From Aspidapion aeneum (taxonomy: Eukaryota > Arthropoda > Insecta > Coleoptera > Brentidae), in contig OY755039.1 in assembly GCA_963576565.1 (NCBI GenBank), positions 27,232,602-27,296,601 on the forward strand: a DNA stretch of 64,000 nt, written 5' to 3'. Position 1 is the first letter of the stretch. Every line of letters begins with the position of its first letter. The notes under the pieces are model-generated. The model did no database searches, had not been told where the DNA came from, and saw only the letters and a program-made list of their open reading frames with translations. The translations under genes and the position numbers were made by a program. Shown here piece after piece: positions 42,521 through 53,914 of the stretch.

Positions 42521-43449
42521 TTAAATGTTTTTATTAACCCGCAAGAAGCAGCGTTTTATTCAAAGCCGCCACCCGTTTATACGCTGCGTAACACTCAAAC
42601 TAAGTGTTAAGCAGATTTTTTTTTAACATAATTTTTTTAGACAGTTACATTTTTATTAAGTGTTATGCAGTGGCAGCAAAGCGGGTTTTATTATTTTTTT
42701 TATTTAATGTCCAAACCAAAATTGCTTTAGATAAGTTAAAAATTGTTTATGATTATAGATTGATACAGCGCATGTATATCTCTTATTGACGTGTGGATAA
42801 AAAGCTAAAAGGTGTACGCCATGGGTCATTTATTTTTAATTTATTTTTCTTTGATGCTTTTTCTTTTATTTTTCAGAAACATAAATTTTATTTTTACCAA
42901 CAACAAACACTAGAAATACATTTTTTGTTGAAATGAAGGGCTGCTAAAGAATTCGGTCTAATATTTATATAACTATTGGAACTTTTACCTTAAATTTTTA
43001 AATTATTAAATTTTTTAATACATTTTTGAATTTTTTCGACTTTTAAATAGATCTACATTTGTTTCTCTCATAACGTGATGTGTATGTCTCTCTTTATTCA
43101 TCGTGGAGCAGGATAACTGCCACGTCATAGGCTGCCTAGTTCTGATTGGCCGGGAGTTACTAGACAACCGTTTCTTTACGAATCGTGTACTGTAGGAGCT
43201 TTTTCATTGGTTGCACGCCGTTTCCTTTCTCTGCTTTGTACACTTAGATCATATACCTTCATATAACTTATCTCACGCACTCATAATTTTTCAAATAAAT
43301 AATTGAATTGAAAAACCCTATTTATCTTGAGACCTGACGACCTTCAAACGAAAACTAAGATAAATCTAAGAAAATTGGGTCAATAATTATTTAAATAGCG
43401 AAAATTCTTTGAAAACAAGAAATATATCTGCAACAGGGACATTAACTTA
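42521..43449. other. Non-coding, no gene seen
   Basis: AT-rich, with a richer patch at 43080-43230 that contains CTGATTGGCC (a CCAAT-type word on the minus strand). That alone does not support a promoter. Confidence 0.4.
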
Positions 43450-43860
43450 AAACTAAAGATAATAATACTGCGCCGCTATGTTTCTCAACGCTTCTTTATG
43501 GATGTGAAGCATGGACAAGAAAATGAGTAAAACAAACAGACTTATTTTTTTTTATAGATAGTGGTGTCGTTAAATGCTAAGAATTTTATGGACAGATAGA
43601 GTCACGAGGCAAGAACTGATGCAGAGAATTAAAAAAGAACAAGAAGAAAAACTTTGAAAAACAAAAAGTTGGAATACTTTGATCACGTAACGAGAGACTA
43701 CAAATACAAGCTACCTACTACAAAATATAATGTAGGCAAATTTTAAAGGTAGAGTTTAAGAGAATGGTAAAGTCCAATTAACTGTTTAGAACAGCAGCGA
43801 AAAATATTCACATTGCCCTGATTATTTTCAACTTCGGCTAGGAGATGAACTTAAAGAAAA
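43450..43860 (+). pseudogene. Decayed C-terminal end of a non-LTR retrotransposon
   Basis: Broken frames give LLYGCEAWTRK, MLRILWTDRVTRQELMQRIKKE and KNKKLEYFDHVTRD, the post-reverse-transcriptase region (YGCEAW...MLRI-W-DRVTNxEVLxRI...KLxYFGHVxR) of insect non-LTR elements. Numerous stops and a T-run insertion. Confidence 0.8.
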
Positions 43861-44137
43861 ATATTTAAATTGTGTCTTACATTTTGCATCCACAATGTCC
43901 ACTCTTTGTTAAACTTAAAAACACTACTTGCTGTTATTAAAGACATTTTTTCCAATAAACTAAACACTTACAAACAGCACTTTCGTAGACTGTATGTCTG
44001 ATAGTCCTATGTCGCGAATCATACATCTAAATTATGACTGAACTGATAACAAAACAGGATAGTATTTTTTTAAAAAAAAAGCTTACTAGACGTTATTTTA
44101 TAAATACGGAGTGTATAATTATTTATCAGGAAAACAA

Positions 44138-44935
44138 AATTTCGGATTTCCATTATCTTTATTTATTTTAAATACGACGTTTCGGTTGCTACAAAACAAG
44201 TTATACCAAGTTTGTATTTCAGAACCTTTAATATTTGTAGTAATAATAAAGAATTAACCACATAAATAAACAACCTTAAATAGGACTTAAAGCGGAATGG
44301 TTATTCCGAGAAATTAATAAGCTCAACGATCTCTAAAATTAAAAACAAACCAAATGTAGCAAATTTTGAAAATAATAATCTGTTGGGTGTTATTAACATT
44401 TGACACTTCTAATAAGCGGACAAAATCGACCAAACCGTGAGTGTCCGCTTATAGGATGTTTCACTGTAAATCATATGTAGGTGAAACGAACGCCCTCTTC
44501 AGGTTAGATTAAATGAACATCTAAAAATTACTCAATTTGGGGATATTGAAAAATCCGGTTTAGCGGATCATGCATGGTCAAATGATCATGGATTCAGTGG
44601 TCAGAAGTTAAAGTTTTGCAAAACAAGTCGCATTGGCGAAAACGAAAGTTTATTGAAGCTGAGTTTATAATGCAGAATAAAGAAATTTTCAGTCAACCAT
44701 GCACGGACATACTAAACATATTGAAACCACTTCTTAAGGAAAACAAGAGTCTTAGGATTAAAAAAAGGGCAGGCCGTGTCACCTGACTGCACACTAAGTA
44801 GTATAAGTAGTAGGCTATAGACTGGATTGTTTGGTTTACACTTGAAAATGGTTTTAGAGATACTAACTAACCGAAACCGTATTTAAGATAAATAAAGACA
44901 AAGAAAGTCCGAAATCTGTACCCATTATCTGAAAA
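44138..44935 (+). pseudogene. Penelope-like element relic, copy 2
   Basis: From 44302 onward this is close in sequence to the minus-strand relic at 22617-23600, read in the forward sense: GAGAAATTAATAAGCTCAACG, then SYVGETNALFRLD-MNI-like sequence, FLKSGLADHAWSNDHGFS-like sequence and the ACACTTGAAAATGGTTTTAG tail. About 70 bp near 44395-44465 is unrelated to copy 1. The 3' tail is repeated in inverted sense at 44138-44190 (CGACGTTTCGG), matching the inverted pseudo-LTR layout of Penelope elements. Stops throughout. Confidence 0.8.
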
Positions 44936-44994
44936 ATATCACAGTGTATAAGTTTTTCAAATGGGTGAGAATATGTAGGTACTGCCTCGAAAAC

Positions 44995-45215
44995 GGGGAA
45001 AAGTCAAAGTGCCCATGCGATCTTATTTGATTTTCGCAACTCTATTGGTCCTGACATAGACAGATATCCATTCTCATTCTTACACATTTCAAGAATGCAT
45101 ACACAGATATCACATTGCCCATGCCATTTTCGCATCTCTATTGGTCCTGACATAGAGATATGTCCATCTCATTCTGATCCATTTCAAGAATGCATACACA
45201 GATGTCATAATATTT
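44995..45215. repeat. Tandem duplication, ~106-bp unit
   Basis: Two units, near 45011 and 45117. Each contains GCCCATGC, CTCTATTGGTCCTGACATAG, CATTTCAAGAATGCATACAC and AGATATCA. The second unit is slightly shorter. Confidence 0.9.
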
Positions 45216-45559
45216 TCCAATATTAAATAAAACATAGCTAATAGCAATTAAAATTCTATTTTTCTAGAAGATTGGGCACTCTGTATAAACAATTAAAGAA
45301 AGTAGGTAAAAATGTTTTATGATATTTGTTTGATAGAAGTGCAAATATTAATTGTATGAGTTAAGAACAAAAAAACAATTAAATTTGGAAATTCCGTAGA
45401 AATTTTCACTTCCGCTCCTGCACCATCACTCATTTGTCATGCCTTTAATTTTAATAATTAACTTGTGACCACCTGACTAATGAAATTATAGTACATAATA
45501 TACCCAGAGACTAAAGTGGTACTTTTTATCCCAAGACGAATTGTTTGTAGCCCGGTACC

Positions 45560-45735
45560 TAGCGGTATTTAGCCATGCGCTATTTTATCACGCGCTATTT
45601 AGACATTTGCTATTTTGTTCATGCGCTATTTTGTCAATACGCTATTTAGCCTAGCGCTAATTTTTTATGCTCCATTTTGTCAATGCGTCATTTTCTCATG
45701 ACCAATTTTGTCTCTGCTATTTTGTCACAGTGCCA
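45560..45735. repeat. Degenerate 16-18-bp tandem repeat
   Basis: About ten variants of CATGCGCTATTTTGTC in a row, with lengths of 15 to 19. Typical of a decaying minisatellite. Confidence 0.85.
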
Positions 45736-46724
45736 TTCGATATAGTGTAGGCGGTTTTTTGAGCTTTGCACGTAAAGTCTGGCGAGAAAAAGGACTTATT
45801 AGATTCTCCATAAAATATTTCACAAAAATTGTCATAAAATTTTTTTGCGGAGTAGTAGTACACACTAGGTGTGATTAAAATCAATTGAATCCTTTTTATT
45901 CTAATAAAAATGTACCTTGACTTTAGGGAAACGTAGTTATCCCATAATTTAAAAAAATGCACTTGCACCCTTTTTACTCTTAATCCTTCACTTCTTAGCG
46001 GCATTGCAGTTTTAGAATGCAAACCGCTATCACTAATAAATTGCTTCAAACTTTTAATCACTATTAATTAATAAACAAATTATTAATCCCGGAAGAGTGG
46101 GATTAAAAGTACACTTTTCACTCCTAGTGCATAAATTAATTTTTATTACCTTGTAATTTATCCATACATCTTCTGTGACCGTCCATGACTGAAACTTTCT
46201 TCCAGTGAAACAAATAGAGAAGCCGACAAAGTCTTTTATATTAAGAAATACACTCTTAAATGTCTATAAACTATAATTTACAGTTGAGAGGCTTAAATAT
46301 TTAAGGCTTCGTTTGGTGTTAAGTGTTATTTTTACGAGTGACTTTAGTTAAAAAACGTATTTTTTTAATAAATCATATATTTTTTACATTTATTTTTAAG
46401 TGTTATTATTTTATTGTTATTTGACAATATTTGAAATTAATAATTAACGACAAAAAAATTAACGAAAAATATATATTTTTAACAAAAATTGTTAAATTTA
46501 TTAAATTGTTAAAATTAAGTTAATTAAAAAAAAAAGAGCATAAATAACACCACTGCTATATTAGTCTATCGAGACTGACTTTATATCCCATGCAGTGGTT
46601 TTTATTTACGCACCCATTTTATTAGGGGTAGTTTTCGCGAACTTAGGGTAAAATGTGGAATAGGGGATGAATCATCAAGGCCTTGGCTAGGTTTATGCCA
46701 AACAAACAGAATATATGTGTAATG
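45736..46724. other. Non-coding, no gene seen
   Basis: Includes a 114-codon minus-strand open frame (45717-46061) that starts inside the minisatellite edge. I do not recognise it and give it no weight. The rest is AT-rich. Confidence 0.45.
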
Positions 46725-47445
46725 CAGTGTTGCCAGGTCAAATTTTGCACCATCCCCAGATTATCTTTCAAAAACCCCTTGAAAATCCTTATACCTACGT
46801 TAATTCGTATACCGCAAGCGCCAAGCATTGCAGCCCGCATTATGCAAATAAAATAAGACAAAGCCATCATTTAGAAATATTTTATTTTCGCCACTAAAAA
46901 TGCAAATAATATACATTACTTTAAAAATATAATACAAAAATGCAATAAAATGTATTTGGTAGCTTAATTATTATATTAAATATAAAAGGAATTTTTTGAG
47001 GTGTCATAGACTAAATAAATTAATTTAGTTTTTTTGTGTTTATTAATCTTAAAGCTTAAATAATCTTGATTTTTATCAGTGTTTTTGTATGTAGGATACC
47101 AGTTCCCATTTTGATTTTGTTTAAGGTAATGGTTGAAATAATTCTTTCAACGGTGGCACTTGAATGTGGTAAACTCACGATATCAATCATAAAATTGACC
47201 AAAGTGTGGGCAACATAAAAGATTCATCAGCATATTTCATTTTTGACATTTTTGTCAAAAATTCTTAAACATTAAGATTGTTCATTTCTCAAAATTCATT
47301 AAAGTACTATACAATTTATTTGATATTTATCCAATTAAATCCTTTTTGTTAAATTTTTCCTAGATTTTGCAACAAAATCCCTTTATCCCTGCCACACATC
47401 GAAAATCCCTAGATTCGGGATAAATCCCTAGACCTGGCAACACTG
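46725..47445. mobile_element. 721-bp hAT-type MITE
   Basis: Ends CAGTGTTGCCAGGTC and GACCTGGCAACACTG are perfect 15-bp inverted repeats. Flanks GTGTAATG and GTGTAATA agree at 7 of 8 bases, an 8-bp target duplication. The interior is AT-rich and non-coding. The termini resemble those of the 482-bp element at 19155-19636. Confidence 0.92.
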
Positions 47446-47757
47446 GTGTAATATTCAACCATAAAATCTGAATATTTAAGTAGACCGGTGCAAATGACTA
47501 TCAGACGGGAAAAAACTAAAGTATTAAAAATTTTTAAAAATTTATCGCAGCCAATAAGAAAATACTTATACTTATACTCGATACGAGTTATTAGTGTGAA
47601 ATGTGGTAAAATTTTAGGAGTGGTAACGGTTTACAGTATTCCACTATATATATTGAGTTCATAGACATTCACAAAGTTTTAGATAGCATTGAGCATTAAA
47701 AGCGTTTTTAATTAATAGCCGAATAGATCACAGACACACAGACTTAATAGTCAATTT

Positions 47758-48044
47758 CAGTAGCGGATCCAGGGGGGGGGGCTACAGGGGCCCGGGCACC
47801 CCCCCCCTTCCTGACATTAGTGACATTAAACTTTTTTTTTAGCTCGAGGGAAAAAAATTTACGCACAACATAACTGTTTTAAATTTTTTTGAGAAAAAAA
47901 AACTAAAATATTCTAAAAATTTGCGCCTGCATTTCCTATGCCTGTCAATTTTTATTTTAGACCTAAGACAACATGGAAAAGATATATTCTGGTTTTTGCT
48001 TCCTCCTTGGCCCCTCCCCCTTCGAAATCCTGTATCCGCCACTG
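47758..48044. mobile_element. 287-bp MITE with exact 8-bp target duplication
   Basis: Flanked on both sides by GTCAATTT (47750-47757 and 48045-48052). Termini CAGTAGCGGATCCAGG and CCTGTATCCGCCACTG are inverted repeats. The interior has long G- and C-runs. The 8-bp duplication points to hAT-type transposition; it landed inside the RTE-like relic. Confidence 0.93.
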
Positions 48045-48380
48045 GTCAATTTACATATATAGCTAATCCGCATAAGAAAAGGTGTCAGACAGGGTGACAC
48101 AATACCCTTTAATCAGGCCCTAGAAGATGTTTTTAAAAACTCAGATTGTGAAGAAATAGACATCAAAATACACGGACAATACTTGAACCACCTACGATAT
48201 GCTGACGATATCGCCTTAATAACAGATAAGAAAGAAGAACTGATAAAAATGCTGAAAGAACTGGATACAGCAGCTGAAAATATAGGCTTTAGTATGAACT
48301 ACATCAACACAAAAATCATAACAAACACAGATGAAGATATTACGATCAGAATAAACCAATAAAAAATAGAACAAGTAGAG

Positions 48381-48382
<2 letters not shown>

Positions 48383-48448
<66 letters not shown>
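48383..48448. repeat. (AT)33 microsatellite
   Basis: A pure AT run of about 66 bp, grown from an ATATATAT seed that is part of the RTE-like coding sequence (compare GAGGAATATATA in the other copies). Confidence 0.97.
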
Positions 48449-48450
<2 letters not shown>

Positions 48451-49225
48451 AGGACAAATTATTAGATTAAAAAAAAGAAAACTAAACAGCTGAAATCAAG
48501 AGACGAGTAAGATTGGCCTGAGAAGCATTCGGTAAATTAAGCTACATATCAAAAAGTAAAAAAAATCCTCAGTACCTCAAAACAAAAATGTATAACCAAT
48601 AACCAATCCTTCCTGTACTCACTTATGGATCCCAGACCTGAACAATTACAAAATCAAACATGGATAAGTTAACAAAAGCCCAAAGATCAATGAAAAGACA
48701 AATTTTAAATGTAAAGCTTACAGGTAGAAAAAGGGATTAATGAATAAGAAATAAAACAAAAGTAAGATATGTCAGAGGAGAAGTAATGAAATTAGAATGC
48801 AAATATGCCGGTCATAATCACTGGTCGGCATGAAAATCGGCCCTGACACCATTCTTGTAAAATGACCTCCTGAATCCAAATATGAACTCCGTTTTTCCCC
48901 ATCACCCCCATTTTCGGGGGAGACCCCCTACCTATTTTTACTGCTTTTCGATAGTTTGGTGGGACAAAAACGATTTTTTTTGGCCTTAACATCATTATTT
49001 CTGAGAGACTGGAGAGTTTAGACTTCTTAAACATTAATATTTATAGCAAGGTGGTAGGCCATTTGTTTTGGAGGGGGGGTTCTCGATTTTACCGTTTTAT
49101 ATGCATTTTCTGATTATTTTTACAAAATTTTAGCTGCCAGCAGCTTAACGGTAAAGGTAATAAACATTACAGCAAAGTATAAGGCAACATATTAGTATAT
49201 AAAAGTATATAATATATACAGAAAC

Positions 49226-49394
49226 CACTGGCGTATACAAAAAATCGCCTTGGAGGGGCTTGGAAATTTTTTCCACTTTTATTTATTAACATAATAAAAA
49301 GTAGGAAAATAAATAGTTTTAACATAATCTATTTTTAAATTCTTGGGGCGGGCTTTCGCCCCCAAGCCCCCCTCCCCCCTTGTATACGCTCATG
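49226..49394. mobile_element. 169-bp MITE with 7-bp target duplication
   Basis: CAGAAAC flanks both sides (49219-49225 and 49395-49401). Termini CACTGGCGTATACAA and TTGTATACGCTCATG are inverted with two mismatches. Nested in the 1.6-kb insertion. Confidence 0.88.
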
Positions 49395-49439
49395 CAGAAA
49401 CTATAATAAAAAAATAAAATATTCTTGCTTTATTTGTGA

Positions 49440-49975
49440 ATGGGACAAGATAATACTTACTTGCCGCTTTTGCACATCAAACTTGGATTGATCAAACAGT
49501 TTGTAAAAGCACTGGACAAAACAGGCGACGCATTCATATTTTTGAAAACTAAATTTCCTCGTCTTAGTGAGGCTAAAATTAAGGAAGGTGTTTTTGTGGG
49601 GCCCCAGATTAGACAACTTTTTCAAGATTCGACGTTTATTGAACACCTGAATCAAAAAGAAAAACGAGCTTGGTTTGCATTCCAAAAGGTGTGTAAGAAC
49701 TTTTTGGGTAACCATATAGTGATGCTTATGTTGCTCAGATCGAGGAATTGCTCTTAGCCTAAAAGCCCATGGGGTGTAACATGTCCCTTAAAGTGCACTT
49801 CCTTCACTCGCACCTGGACTTCTTTCCTGAAAATTTAGGAGTAGTCTCGGATGAATACGGGGAACGGTTTCATCAAGACATCGCTAAGTTGGAAAAGAGG
49901 TTTTCAGGGAAGTGAAATGCAAGCATGTTGGCGGAGTACTCCTGGTTTTTGAAACGAGAGGGTTGTACCTCAGGG
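49440..49975 (+). pseudogene. Broken gene of a repeated arthropod transposon-type family
   Basis: A 105-codon frame (49440-49757) reads LPLLHIKLGLIKQFVKALDK, FLKTKFPRLSEAKIKEGVFV, GPQIRQLFQDSTF and FQKVCKNFLGNHI. After a frameshift it continues as MSLKVHFLHSHLDFFPENLG, then SDEYGERFHQDIAKLEKRF, a stop, and EYSWFLKRE. The two pieces follow on as one protein with an internal disruption. I recognise the pattern (LPPLHIKLGL-K-FVKALDK ... HFLHSHLDFFPENLG) as one that recurs in many copies in arthropod genomes, which is why I call it transposon-derived, but I cannot name its enzyme class. Inactive copy. Confidence 0.72.
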
Positions 49976-50029
49976 TATAAAAGGAAAGCAAGCACCAAGT
50001 AAAGGTACGAAAGTTCTTATTTATCAGTG

Positions 50030-50200
50030 GCGCACCCAGGAATATGTCTTGGGGGGCCCGACGCATCTATAGCCTCATGAAGTCGAATTTTAAGCTATTT
50101 TTTGTGTTTTTTTTATGAAATATGTGGAATATATGTAAAAAAATCTAAGGCTTGGGGGGGCGGTTCCCAAGCCCCCTCCTGGCGTTTATTATTTGAAACT
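50030..50200. mobile_element. Possible MITE with G-run interior
   Basis: Starts CAGTGGCGCACCCAGG and ends CCCCCTCCTGGCG, partly inverted, with TTTAT-like words outside. Its style matches the elements at 47758 and 49226, but I cannot fix a target duplication. Confidence 0.5.
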
Positions 50201-50599
50201 AAAATAACTCTCTTTATACTGAAAAATTAAAATTTATGTCGATAATATTATAATTATTATCGAAGAATGATCAAAATAGGTAAAAAGGCTGCCCCCTCAA
50301 AAATGGTGGTGGTAGAAGAAAACGCAAGCTATATTTAGATTCAGGGCGTCCTCTTACATAAGAATCAGCCGAAATAATTCCAGGGCTCAAGAATTTTTTT
50401 TTGCAGACCACTGATATCAGACAAAAAAAACGATCGATGGAACAAATGTATTGTAAACCCCAAATGAGATAAGCGCGGACGATTTGAAGAAACCTGTGGG
50501 AACTAGATGAATAAACACGGCGATAGACAGAAAAGAGTGGAAGATATTGAGGGGGGGGGCGGCTATGTCCAAAGATGGAGAGAAGATGGCTGACTAAAT

Positions 50600-51241
50600 A
50601 GATATATAGAGAACTGTTTTTTACGGGTTGCAGCAACACACATCCTATTAAAAAAAGTTAAAGACAAAACGACTACATCTTTTGTAAAAAATATTTTTTT
50701 ACACCCTAAATTTTACCTAGAAAAATCGAAAAAAAGGTTTCTTTATATTTATCTATGGCACTTTTTTTGTGTTTTTGACAACATTTGATGACAACATACC
50801 TATTGACTTCTTAACACGTAATTTTTTTAAATCAAAATATTAAAATTTTATTTTGATTTAAAACCTAAAATGAAACCGATTCCGAAAATGCCCAAGTGGA
50901 AACAATTGTTTAAAAAAAAACGGCGGGTATTTTTATTCTACGGGAGGGGAAAAAAGGAGAAATTTCCCCCCCCCCCCCAAATCTGAAACTATATTTAATT
51001 TTGACTCACAGAATACACCTCCTGGTCACTATGCAAAATACTATTATGCAATATTTCTTATATTATTTCCCCCTCCCAAATGAAGTTTCTAGATCCGCAC
51101 CTGATCAATATCTCGTCTGTGCTATTTTTGATTTTCACCGTGACACTTTTTCATACTTCCTGGCAAACTTTTTCATAGTGATGTTTGTTTTTTTATACAA
51201 TTAAAAAAACACTTCTTGGCGAAAAATACAATTATTGCTTT
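50600..51241. other. Non-coding, no gene seen
   Basis: AT-rich, with a 13-14-base C run near 50968 and a TTCCCCCTCCCAAATGAAG segment near 51066. G/C-run edges like these accompany the MITE-type insertions nearby. Confidence 0.45.
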
Positions 51242-51739
51242 TACCTTCCTAGCCCGCACAGCAATGGCTAGAGAAGGTATTGTTTTCGACGAAAAATAAT
51301 TTTTTGAGATAACGCCGAAAATGTGTTTTTTGGGTGTATTTTGACCTTTCTTAGCAATATCGCCGTGACGTCTGTGTGTGTGAGTATTTTTTTTCTGTCC
51401 GTAACACGATAGCTCCTAAACCTAAAGAACCGATTTCATAAAATTTTCAGGAAAAATAGTGTTCGACACTCTAACGAGCTGATTAGATTTTGGTCGAAAT
51501 CTATTAATGCTTATGACAGGTTTTTGACAATTAAAAATTTTTAAATTGTTAACTTTTTAACGGAGCATCGCATCAATATGTGGTTTTCGGAATATAGTAG
51601 ACTACATTTGGCTCAATAATTTGTGTTATAATCAAAAACTTCGTGGGAGCTTTAGTTTCTGAGATATAAAAAAAAATGTTTTCAAGGCTGATTATCATAG
51701 CTTTACTTGAAGTGTGCTAATAGGCTAGCTAGGAAGGTA
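51242..51739. mobile_element. ~498-bp terminal-inverted-repeat element, copy 2
   Basis: Same family and orientation as 14705-15180, with ends TACCTTCCTAG and CTAGGAAGGTA that are exact inverted repeats. Shared interior words include GTAACACGATAGCTCCTAAA and TTTTCGGAATATAGTAGACT. Confidence 0.88.
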
Positions 51740-53914
51740 TCAGATCTGTCATAGATCCATTTATTTTGAAAAAGAGGGTCTCTTTTTAGCTGTAAAATCA
51801 AAATAAAATTTAAATGTAAATATTTTAATTTAAAACGTGGTAAGGATATTAAAAGGTACGTTTTTATCAATTTTTGTGAAAAACGAAAAAAAATTAAAAA
51901 CAAAAAGATCCGGTTTTTTCGATTTTTCTTGGAAAATTTTAGGTTATGTAAAAGAATTGTTAATACGAAAGTTGCAATACCCGTTTATTACCTCTAATTT
52001 CTTTCAATAGGTCGCCCAGTATTGCTGAAAGCCGTAAAAAACCGTTACGACCCCTAAAAGTTTACCCCCAATCTAAGCAGACCCTTCGTTATAACAGAAA
52101 CACCACCTACCCCTTTTGAACGAATCAATATTGATATTTTCGAATTAGAAATTATGCGTTAACAATACGGGACGAATAAACAAAATTAACACAAACTTAC
52201 GCAATGAGTGATAAAAAAGCAAGTACAGTAGTTAGTAAGATTTTGCTATTTTTCTAACATTTAGGTGTGCCCTTACGAATAGATTGCGATTATAGCAAAA
52301 AATTTGATAATACCTTTCTAAAGGATTTATGTACCTTATACTATTAACTCGGCTCGAGTTTAATTTTATTTTCCTATTGGTTCCAAAAGATTTTCTTTAA
52401 TTTGTTATGGTTTTCATACTGTTACTGATTTTATCCCTTTTTTGCTTTGTTAAAAGTTTCTGCACTGGTTTAAAGTATCTTACTTTTACATTTATTTAGG
52501 TTGTTTATTTGCTAACTGGTTGTATATTTTAGACAAAATTTTAGTTTTAATATGTTTAAGTTGTTAGTCCGTAAACAGCAAACCTATTTAAGTACTATTT
52601 TATAATGTTTTTTAAAAAAATAACTTAATTAAAAAGCCCGCCATGGTAGAAACAAAGTAAAGTAACGCCAGACAAACACTGTTCTTTTATAGCTTTATTC
52701 TTTTTATAGGTGCACTCACACGATTTTATGACCCTTAAAGTAAGTGTTGAAGCGTCTTTTATTTCTTTTTAAGTGATAAGGTGACCAGCTTATCAAAGAA
52801 AAAATGAGACCATCTCATTAAAGAAAATATAAGTTATTACTTAAAATATTTTTAACTGCAGTATTTATGGAGTATTCTAACCGATGCCGATGGTCCAGAA
52901 TATTAAGAGGTGTTTTACGAATTTGTTTTTTCGATTTCGAACTCAGAAGTTACTAATAATAAGTAATAATTTAGGCTTAAAATTATTTCTTTTCGCTCAA
53001 CATTATTAACAAAACTCTTTTTTTTATCAACAAATAAAAACAATACTAAGTATAATACTACTACTACGTAAATGGTGCGAGCAAGTGATCCTTCAAAATC
53101 GTTTTAAACTCAAAACAAAACAGTGATTGCAAACAGAAAAATATTAGAATCAAAAAACTTAAATAACTTTTTTTAATCGGGTTTTTAGGTTAGCTCCACT
53201 TCTTATTATTTAAGTTAAAATTATTAAGTAAAAACGAAAACTAAATTTGGATCGATTTAGTGGTTTTTGAGATATCAGCGTTTTTAAGTTAAACGCTAAA
53301 CGGCCATATCTCAGAAAATATTTCTTTTTCTTCGGCAGTGACTTGATTAAAATAAGTAAACAAAGAAAATACAACTAAAGTTAGGAACCGGTAAAGTCAA
53401 GGATAATGATTCTTAACTTAAAAAAAGCCTTGGCCCCTTCCGCGTAGATCCGCGACTTCCCATAGATAAGCTTGAGATTTTTTTTAGACTTTTCATTTTG
53501 TTTTCAGTCTTCTAAGTAGTTTCAAAGCGATTGTCTCAAGGAAAACTTAATTTTTTTTGCAAAAATAAAAATAAGAATCATTCATATTTTTATCAAAATG
53601 AATAATTTGACATTTTTGATAATGGTTGGAAACCTCCATAATCCAAGCTTTGTTTATTACACTAAGAGCTGGTCACCTTATTTGCAAAAACATAAACATA
53701 CACTGCGACTATGTCGTTTATTGAATTCACTACTTTTCTACTCTGGAAAGTACACTGGCTTGCACCGTACACGCGCTTACTCAAATAACTGGCAACTGGA
53801 AACGAAGTGGTAAGAATGGACGTAGCGACGCTTTCTTGGGCTCAGATAATTTTATTTAAATAGATAAGTAGTTTCTAAGGTTTGTAATCTATCTATTCTA
53901 TCTATCTATTTAGC
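51740..53914. other. Long AT-rich stretch, nothing recognised
   Basis: About 2.2 kb. No coding exon, no RNA gene, no repeat partner seen. A 71-codon plus-strand frame at 53598-53813 has no motif. Confidence 0.45.

Larger units (their letters stand above)
47640..48830 (+). pseudogene. Decayed RTE-like non-LTR retrotransposon, interrupted twice
   Basis: Starts in the A-motif region (FIDIHKVLDSIEH), is split by a 287-bp MITE at 47758-48044, and resumes at RIRKGVRQGDTIPFNQALED, then HLRYADDIALITDKKEEL-KML (the catalytic YADD box, intact here) and GLG-like sequence up to the AT array at 48383. It continues with ETAEIKRRVRLA-like sequence, SFLYSLMDPRPEQLQN-like sequence and then, after another insertion (48815-50405), its 3' end at 50405-50600 with the word GGCTATGTCCAAAGATGGA. 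Several stops. The closest relative in the window is the minus-strand copy at 53915-54830. Confidence 0.85.
48815..50405. mobile_element. 1.6-kb insertion inside the RTE-like relic
   Basis: The relic reads GCCGGTCATAAT up to 48818 and resumes with ATATCAGACAAA at about 50406; the intact relative at 53915-54830 has these two segments adjacent (GCCGGTCATAATATCAGAC), which demonstrates the insertion. Its edges CACTGGTCGGC and GCAGACCACTG are short imperfect inverted repeats. It carries G/C-run MITE-like parts and a broken gene (49440-49975). Confidence 0.75.

Noticed and set aside
43080..43230. Promoter of the PLEKHH-like gene, from a CCAAT-type word
   Set aside because: A single short motif in transposon-rich DNA, with no initiator, no nearby first exon and no other support.
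45717..46061. A 114-codon minus-strand frame
   Set aside because: It overlaps the edge of a minisatellite and has no coding features.
50271..50639. A 122-codon minus-strand frame
   Set aside because: It is the antisense of the RTE-like 3' end and the adjoining insertion edge.
50960..50985. C homopolymer as an origin or structural element
   Set aside because: Similar C/G runs mark MITE-type insertions nearby; nothing else sets it apart, and it may include sequencing error.
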